From Patescibacteria group bacterium (lineage in GTDB: Bacteria > Patescibacteriota > Microgenomatia > UBA1406 > GWC2-37-13), in assembly GCA_943356515.1 (NCBI GenBank), contig CALRFM010000034.1, forward strand, positions 1-9,651: DNA of 9,651 nt, in the 5' to 3' direction. Below are positions 4,622 through 9,651 of this stretch, piece after piece (the stretch's first letter is position 1; each line of letters begins with the position of its first letter). The notes below the pieces were generated by a model. The model saw nothing but the letters and a program-made list of their open reading frames with translations. It had not been told where the DNA came from and made no database searches. Position numbers and translations under genes: made by a program.

Positions 4622-5455
4622 ATGGAACAGCACCCAGTACCTCGCCAGATTACCACATTTGAATTCAAGCTTATTGGCTTTATGACGCTTCGTCAATTTC
4701 TTTATTTGGTGGTATTTGTTCCTATTGGTTATATAGTCTTCATTGTTGTCCCCGTACCTATTCTCAATGTTATTTTAGGTCTCATAGTTGCAGGTGTTGG
4801 CGCCGCATTTGCTTTTATTCCTATACAAGATAGACCAATGGAGAAGTGGGTTGGCAATTTTTTTAAACGACTCAGGTCGCCTACGCAGTATAAATTCAAA
4901 AAAAAGAATCACTCAATTAAAGTGGTAGAGAATCTGTACTTTACCGAAGATCCTCATGTGGCGATAGCTCATGTAGAAACCAAAGAAATGCTCAATGCAT
5001 ATATGAATAAAAAGAAGGCAGATGATCGCACCAGAGAACGCACCAGTACCGACACAGCAAAATCTAAACAGAAGATTCATGTAGATGACCTCCTTAAGCA
5101 AACCAAAAACACCAACCCCCGAACCATTCAAAAGGCAAGTGCTGACGATTTAGGCCCAGAAGCTTCAGACCCTAATGCAGTAAAACAACCATTCATTACG
5201 GGGATAATCAAAAATCGCAAAAATATCGCCCTTCCTGGGATATTAGTTTCTATACAAGACATCAAAGGAGAGCAATTGCGCCTATTAAAAACCAACCCTC
5301 ATGGCATATTTGCAACATACAGCAAGCTCCCTTTGGGAGACTATGTGTTTAAAGTGAGCGATTCAAATGACAATTACTTTTTTGATACAATGAATTTACA
5401 CATCGATCCAGATAATGTGCAGCCACTTATGATTTATTCCAAGGAAATTCTATGA
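4622..5455 (+). CDS. PrgI-family type IV secretion membrane protein with C-terminal beta-sandwich domain
   Basis: The N-terminal 95 residues match the PrgI family, the Gram-positive counterpart of VirB3. A short start (HPVPRQITTFEFKLIGFMT) leads to two membrane segments at about 24-43 and 47-66, then the basic motif RPMEKWVGNFFKRLRSP. PrgI proteins sit in the cytoplasmic membrane and work with a VirB4 ATPase. Residues about 120-190 form a polar linker. Residues 190-277 (FITGIIKNRKNIALPGILVS onward, through LPLGDYVFKV) resemble a carboxypeptidase-regulatory or Cna-B-like beta sandwich. This extends the protein well beyond the roughly 100-residue PrgI core. The stop overlaps the next start (ATGA at 5452-5455), showing translational coupling. 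It begins a PrgI - TraC-like - VirB4 cassette. Confidence 0.88.
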   Translation: MEQHPVPRQITTFEFKLIGFMTLRQFLYLVVFVPIGYIVFIVVPVPILNVILGLIVAGVGAAFAFIPIQDRPMEKWVGNFFKRLRSPTQYKFKKKNHSIKVVENLYFTEDPHVAIAHVETKEMLNAYMNKKKADDRTRERTSTDTAKSKQKIHVDDLLKQTKNTNPRTIQKASADDLGPEASDPNAVKQPFITGIIKNRKNIALPGILVSIQDIKGEQLRLLKTNPHGIFATYSKLPLGDYVFKVSDSNDNYFFDTMNLHIDPDNVQPLMIYSKEIL

Positions 5456-6108
5456 CCAAAATAAAACCTACCTCACCCAACGTATCATCCACACAGCGTT
5501 TTATAGAAATAGAAGATATCTACGATGACATCATGATTATGCGTGGTAATTCTGCCGTAACAGTAATAGAAGTAGGCGCGGTTAATTTCGCACTGCTTTC
5601 TGCAGAAGATCAGATGTCTATGGTTTATACCTATGGAAGCTTACTTAACTCACTTTCGTTCCCGGTAGAAATTGTCATCAATTCTAAGATGATGAATATA
5701 TCATCGTATCTGGAATACTTGGATTCCAAAATTGAAAAGCAGAAAAACGAGCTTATTAGTGCGCGACTTGCCGACTACAAAGAATTTATTAAAACAGTAG
5801 TAAAAAAGAACACGGTTATGGAAAAGCGATTCTTTTTTGCCATACCTTTTAATCCATTAGAAATGGGCATAAAAGGAGCCAATACGAAAGGCTTTGGCAG
5901 AGAATACATAGTGAATCGTGCAAAAACATCACTCTACCCTAAACGCGATCATTTAATTAGATTACTCGCCAAAGTTGGGCTCAAGCCAACCGTACTTCAA
6001 AAACAAGAATTAACCGAACTTTTTTACAATGTATATAACCCGTCAAACACAGGGAAGCAGCTGGCGCCAATAGATAGTTATACCGATGTAGTATTAACAA
6101 GTGGATAA
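5452..6108 (+). CDS. TraC-like type IV secretion protein (VirB4 N-terminal-like)
   Basis: The 218-residue protein resembles the non-ATPase N-terminal region of TraC/VirB4 proteins. The beta-rich start (RFIEIEDIYDDIMIMRGNSAVTVIEV) leads into LLSAEDQMSMVYTYGSLLNS and the helical segment YLEYLDSKIEKQKNEL. There is no Walker motif. It probably forms a structural partner of the VirB4 ATPase at the inner membrane. ATG 5452 overlaps the PrgI stop by 4 bp and has AAGGA (5441-5445) 6 nt upstream, so both coupling and a ribosome site support this start. It ends in TAA 92 nt before the ATPase gene, with a palindromic repeat between. It could be read as a split VirB4, but the downstream ATPase has its own N-terminal domain, so I favour a separate subunit. 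Confidence 0.75.
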   Translation: MTKIKPTSPNVSSTQRFIEIEDIYDDIMIMRGNSAVTVIEVGAVNFALLSAEDQMSMVYTYGSLLNSLSFPVEIVINSKMMNISSYLEYLDSKIEKQKNELISARLADYKEFIKTVVKKNTVMEKRFFFAIPFNPLEMGIKGANTKGFGREYIVNRAKTSLYPKRDHLIRLLAKVGLKPTVLQKQELTELFYNVYNPSNTGKQLAPIDSYTDVVLTSG

Positions 6109-6113
6109 TAGAA

Positions 6114-6180
6114 TGTCATGCTGAATTTATTTCAGCATCTTTAAAACTTTGAAAGATCCTGAAACGAGTTCAGGATGACA
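6114..6180. repeat. Full palindromic repeat, copy 2
   Basis: Outer arms TGTCAT (6114-6119) and ATGACA (6175-6180) enclose ATGCTGAA/TTCAGCAT (6118-6125/6131-6138, loop TTTAT) and ATCCTGAA/TTCAGGAT (6156-6163/6169-6176, loop ACGAG). The spacer between hairpins is longer than in copy 1. It fills most of the gap inside the secretion operon, where it could affect mRNA stability or partial termination; no T-run follows. Confidence 0.85.
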
Positions 6181-6200
6181 AAGTTAGTTTATTAAATCAT

Positions 6201-7970
6201 ATGTTTTTTTCCAAAAATAAGAAAGATCAAACCATCAAAGCAAACAAAAATGCCACGATACCTATCAGTGCGCAGCGTGTTGCAGATGTCCTTGCAAAAG
6301 GGGATACAGAGATAAAAGATATTATCGCCCCGTCATATGTGGAGGTTGACTTCAACCATATTAAAGTCGACGCCAAATATTATCGCACCCTTTTTGTGGT
6401 TGGTTACCCACGTTATGTGTCTGCTAACTGGCTTCAATCCCTTATTACCTACGACCATCCTTTGAATATTTCTATGTATATTTACCCTTCAGAATCACGC
6501 GCAATTTTAAAAGAACTCAAGCACAAAATAGCAGAAATGCAGGCAACCATAGACACTGATATGAAAGCGGGTAAAGTGGTCGACCCCACGGTGCAAGTAT
6601 CACTCGATGACGCATTGTCGCTTCAGGCAGAGCTTGCTAGGGGCGCCGAACGATTCTTCCAATTTGGGCTCTATATTACCATTCCAGCAGATTCTGAAAA
6701 AGAGCTTGATGCTGTAACCAAAGAAATAGATTCAACTCTTTCATCGCTCCTGATTGTATCTAAACAAGCAACATTGGAGCAAGAGGAAGGCTTTAAATCT
6801 ACGCTTCCCATTTTCTCAGACAAGTTGCAAGTGTGGCGCAATATGGACACTACATCACTTGCTATGACGTTCCCATTCTCTACAGCGGCACTTACTAAAA
6901 ACGAAGGTATACTATATGGCATCAATCAGCACGACGGAAGTTTGATTATATTTGATCGATTTACTTTGGAAAATGCAAATTCGGTTATTTTGGGAAAATC
7001 TGGAGGAGGAAAAAGTTTTATGGTTAAGCTTGAGTCGTTGCGCAACCTTACCATGGGAATAGATGTTATTATTATTGACCCAGAAAATGAGTATCGAACT
7101 CTGTGTCAAAACTTAGGTGGAGAGTTTCTCGACTTATCGGCAAGCTCTGAAGTTAAACTGAATCCGTTTGACCTCAATGTAGAGAATCCTGAGCCTGACG
7201 AACTTTCGAATAAAATACTAGACCTCCATTCGCTCATGAGGGTTATTATGGGTGATTTAACCCCATCACAAGACGCGCTCTTAGATCGTGCTCTGGTACT
7301 TACGTACCGCGAAAAAGGAATAACTCAAGACGCATCAACTTTTAGTAATGAAGCGCCTCTTCTTGAAGATGTATATAAAATTTTCATTGGTATGGAATCG
7401 ATAGAAGCGCGTGAACTTGCCGCACGGCTCGAGAAGTTTGTAAAAGGTTCTGCTGCCGGCATATTCAACAGTCATTCTAACTTTGATATTAAAAATCCCT
7501 TCACGGTATTTGGCATACGAGATCTGGAAGAAAATCTTCGACCAGTGGCTATGTACATTGTGCTCGATTATATATGGCACCATGTCCGCCGTGGGGAGCA
7601 CAAGCAGCGTACGCTCGTGGTAGATGAGGCGTGGTATTTAATCCAGAATAAAGACTCGGGGGCCTATTTGCACAATTTTGCCAAACGCGCACGTAAATAC
7701 AAACTCGGCATGACAACCATAACTCAAGATGTTGAAGATTTTTTAAGTACCGAAGAAGGCCGAGCCATCATAACCAACTCAAGTTTACAGATCATTCTCA
7801 AGCAATCAACTGCCGCAGTAGATAAAATTACCAAAACATTTTACCTCACTGGTGGAGAAAAGCATTTTCTTCTCTCTGCAGGCGTGGGAGAAGGACTCTT
7901 TTTTGCTGGACAGTCTCATGTAGGGTTCCAAGTAATAGCTTCTGATCAAGAAAAACGGCTCATTGAATAA
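6201..7970 (+). CDS. VirB4-family type IV secretion ATPase
   Basis: An N-terminal VirB4/TraC-type domain (about 1-235, with RTLFVVGYPRYV at 62-73) precedes a RecA-like ATPase domain. Walker A is GKSGGGKS (265-272). IIIDPENEYRTL (290-301) is the typical strand after it. Walker B is TLVVDEAW (471-478) with D475 and E476. TTITQDVEDFL (505-515) is a family motif near the C-terminal end of the core. At 589 residues it is shorter than Agrobacterium VirB4 (about 790). It would power assembly or substrate transfer at the inner membrane together with PrgI and the TraC-like protein. ATG 6201 lacks a Shine-Dalgarno. No coupling protein (VirD4), relaxase, VirB6 or VirB11 is in the window, so conjugation is not demonstrated; DNA uptake, protein export or a pilus-like role is equally open. 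Confidence 0.93.
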   Translation: MFFSKNKKDQTIKANKNATIPISAQRVADVLAKGDTEIKDIIAPSYVEVDFNHIKVDAKYYRTLFVVGYPRYVSANWLQSLITYDHPLNISMYIYPSESRAILKELKHKIAEMQATIDTDMKAGKVVDPTVQVSLDDALSLQAELARGAERFFQFGLYITIPADSEKELDAVTKEIDSTLSSLLIVSKQATLEQEEGFKSTLPIFSDKLQVWRNMDTTSLAMTFPFSTAALTKNEGILYGINQHDGSLIIFDRFTLENANSVILGKSGGGKSFMVKLESLRNLTMGIDVIIIDPENEYRTLCQNLGGEFLDLSASSEVKLNPFDLNVENPEPDELSNKILDLHSLMRVIMGDLTPSQDALLDRALVLTYREKGITQDASTFSNEAPLLEDVYKIFIGMESIEARELAARLEKFVKGSAAGIFNSHSNFDIKNPFTVFGIRDLEENLRPVAMYIVLDYIWHHVRRGEHKQRTLVVDEAWYLIQNKDSGAYLHNFAKRARKYKLGMTTITQDVEDFLSTEEGRAIITNSSLQIILKQSTAAVDKITKTFYLTGGEKHFLLSAGVGEGLFFAGQSHVGFQVIASDQEKRLIE

Positions 7971-7990
7971 TTCGTATTGTTTTAATTTGT

Positions 7991-9646
7991 ATGGTGAAAT
8001 TCCCGTTTATACATAAGGGTGAGGCTTCAAACATATCGTTTGAAAGCTCTTCCGGCGATAGTGCTCGTGGCATGCTCATTTTTTACGCTATTGGCGTGGG
8101 TATTTTCTTTCTTGTTGCGATTAGCCGTATGTTTCAACTCACGGTGGTCAAAGGAGAATACTATGCCAGTTTAGCAGAAGAAAACAGGGTAAAAGAAATT
8201 ATTATCGAAGCGCCGCGGGGAACCATACTCGACAGGAAGGGAATTGTGCTTGCGTCAAATACCGATCCAGATCTAGCAAGCGGCGCAGACAGAATTCCAT
8301 CAAAACGGATGTATCACGATGCAGCCTCATTTATAAGTCATGTAGTGGGGTACAGACAAATAGCAGATCCAGACGATCTTCAAAAAGACTCATGCATCAA
8401 TAAACTAGTGTCTGGTGATGCTATTGGTAAAAAGGGAGTAGAACAGGTATTTGATTGTAAACTCCGTGGCAAACACGGAAAGAAGCTGGTCGAAGTAGAT
8501 GCATTTGGAAAAGTGATCAAAACTCTGAGCGTCCTTGCACCACAACAAGGGGAAGATATACAACTATCTATCGATACACACTTGCAGCAAAAGGCATATG
8601 AGCTGATGGAAGATAGTAAGGGTGCAATCGTTGGGCTTAAGCCAAACACCGGAGAGGTGCTTGTGATGGTATCTACGCCCGGATACGACCCACAGCTTTT
8701 TGAAGACGGCGCAACAGAGCAAACAGAAGATCTGATGTTAGGTGAAGATAAGGCGCTTTTCAATAGAGCAACGGAAGGAACCTACCCACCCGGCTCTACC
8801 TATAAACTATTTGTTGCAGCCGCAGGACTCGAGGAAGGAGTCATTACGGCTGAAGAAACCGTAAAAGACGAAGGAGTGCTTGAGGCCGGACCACTGAAAT
8901 TTCATAACTGGTACTTTTTAGAATACGGTCGAACTGAGGGCGAGGTGAATATGGTAAAAGCGCTCAAACGTTCTAATGATATTTACTTCTATACACTCGG
9001 CGCTAAACTTGGACCAGAAAAAATGAAGCGCTGGGCAGAGATGTTTGGATTCCAAAACCAAACGGGCATAGCGCTCCCTGAATCGGTAGGCATTGTGCCA
9101 TTCCCTTTTTGGAAGGAAGACACCCTTGGTGAACAGTGGTATTTGGGTGATACCTATAATAGCGCCATAGGACAGGGTTATGTGTCTACAACTCCCCTAC
9201 AAGTAGCTCAAGCAACGGCAGTATTTGCAAACGATAGAGCATTGTGTAAACCTCAAATACTCAAAGTAGGAGATACAGTAAAGCCAGAATGCAGAGATAT
9301 AGAGATGAGTAAATCAACCTATAACGTTATACGAGAAGGCATGAAGCAAGCATGTGAGACAGGGGGAACGGGATGGCCCTTTTTTGACTTTGCCATAACG
9401 GAACCAGTAAAAGATTCCACCACAGCAGCCACGTTGCAGCGCCGTATGACAGTAGGCTGCAAGACAGGAACTGCAGAATCACATGCAGAATCGGGTAAAC
9501 CACATGCATGGTTTACCATCTTTGCTCCATACGACGACCCGGAGATAGTACTCACGGTATTGGTAGAAGAAGGTGGCCAAGGATCAGATATTGCTGCTCC
9601 AATAGCAAAATCTATACTAAAAGAATACTTTGAGAGGAATGAGTAA
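7991..9646 (+). CDS. mrdA: Penicillin-binding protein 2 (peptidoglycan transpeptidase)
   Basis: A class B penicillin-binding protein that cross-links peptidoglycan during cell elongation. A single membrane anchor lies at about 28-49 after a cytoplasmic N-terminus. The dimerisation or pedestal domain includes APRGTILDRKG (74-84). The transpeptidase domain has STYK (269-272, nucleophile S269), SND (328-330, the S-x-D variant usual in PBP2 rather than S-x-N) and KTG (491-493). GQGYVSTTPLQVA (394-406) is typical of the family. It is shorter than E. coli PBP2 (551 against 633 residues). Unusual for the family are several cysteines in the extracellular part (C135, C156, C419, C434, C457, C490); paired disulfides are possible. 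It starts 20 nt after the VirB4 stop without a Shine-Dalgarno, probably in the same operon. A new ATG overlaps its stop (TAATG), suggesting a coupled downstream gene such as rodA. Confidence 0.93.
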   Translation: MVKFPFIHKGEASNISFESSSGDSARGMLIFYAIGVGIFFLVAISRMFQLTVVKGEYYASLAEENRVKEIIIEAPRGTILDRKGIVLASNTDPDLASGADRIPSKRMYHDAASFISHVVGYRQIADPDDLQKDSCINKLVSGDAIGKKGVEQVFDCKLRGKHGKKLVEVDAFGKVIKTLSVLAPQQGEDIQLSIDTHLQQKAYELMEDSKGAIVGLKPNTGEVLVMVSTPGYDPQLFEDGATEQTEDLMLGEDKALFNRATEGTYPPGSTYKLFVAAAGLEEGVITAEETVKDEGVLEAGPLKFHNWYFLEYGRTEGEVNMVKALKRSNDIYFYTLGAKLGPEKMKRWAEMFGFQNQTGIALPESVGIVPFPFWKEDTLGEQWYLGDTYNSAIGQGYVSTTPLQVAQATAVFANDRALCKPQILKVGDTVKPECRDIEMSKSTYNVIREGMKQACETGGTGWPFFDFAITEPVKDSTTAATLQRRMTVGCKTGTAESHAESGKPHAWFTIFAPYDDPEIVLTVLVEEGGQGSDIAAPIAKSILKEYFERNE

Positions 9647-9651
9647 TGAAT
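9646..9651 (+). CDS. Possible start of the next gene (partial)
   Basis: ATG 9646-9648 shares its A with the TAA stop of PBP2, followed by AAT. GAGAGGAATGAG just upstream contains GAGAGG, a possible ribosome site. Only two codons are visible, so the product is unknown; rodA often follows mrdA. Confidence 0.35.

Noticed and set aside
5452..7970. A single VirB4 gene broken by a frameshift or by the repeat at 6114-6180
   Set aside because: The upstream protein ends cleanly and the downstream protein has its own complete N-terminal VirB4-type domain, so two separate subunits fit better.
1..9651. Recoded UGA (glycine code of some CPR lineages)
   Set aside because: TGA ends the recombinase and PrgI genes at sensible positions, and no long frame needs TGA read through.
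1..9651. tRNA or rRNA genes
   Set aside because: No cloverleaf with TTC-type T-loop or rRNA conserved segment was seen by eye in the gaps; tRNAscan would settle this.

Overview
The window reads as a chromosomal segment of a Patescibacteria (CPR) genome, possibly Microgenomates-like. The evidence is a PrgI / TraC-like / VirB4 type IV secretion cassette followed by a short PBP2, small compact genes, mostly weak or absent Shine-Dalgarno sites, and conserved proteins I cannot assign to a named family. TGA is used as a stop (ends of the genes at 2708-3571 and 4622-5455), which argues against the UGA-glycine lineages (Gracilibacteria, Absconditabacteria). The phylum call is inference from gene content.

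Region 1 (1-2282): a possible tail of an upstream gene (2-109) is followed by a good sigma70-type promoter (155-182), a perfect 16-bp palindrome over its start site (179-194) and a cobalamin riboswitch (205-358). The riboswitch's peripheral arm is made of degenerate heptad repeats. It leads into an unassigned 437-residue protein with a Cys/His-rich tail (405-1718) and an unassigned 155-residue protein (1746-2213). An intrinsic terminator lies at 2249-2282 and overlaps the 3' end of a convergent thioredoxin gene (2262-2594, minus).

Region 2 (2614-4596): divergent promoters serve thioredoxin and a XerC/D-like tyrosine recombinase whose catalytic Arg-I, His-II and Tyr are replaced by Lys, Asn and Phe. 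A broken 5' stub of an RNase H gene lies 13 nt after its stop. A 482-bp module with a palindromic repeat and an orphan CopG-type antitoxin gene follows. The intact RNase H gene then restarts with the same 35 bp, and it carries a 108-bp, 36-codon palindromic element inserted in frame.

Region 3 (4610-9651): a probably leaderless operon start leads to PrgI (4622-5455), a TraC-like protein (5452-6108), a VirB4-type ATPase (6201-7970) and PBP2/MrdA (7991-9646). The next gene appears to start inside the PBP2 stop codon. The first three would form the membrane and ATPase part of an envelope machine; PBP2 serves elongation-type peptidoglycan synthesis.

A palindromic repeat family (TGTCAT ... ATGACA outer arms, two inner hairpins) occurs as two full copies (3666-3727, 6114-6180) and two half copies (364-380, 2229-2253). 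The most notable observations are the cobalamin riboswitch before an unassigned gene, the RPE-like element inside the RNase H gene, the 35-bp duplication flanking the antitoxin module, and the catalytically degenerate Xer protein.
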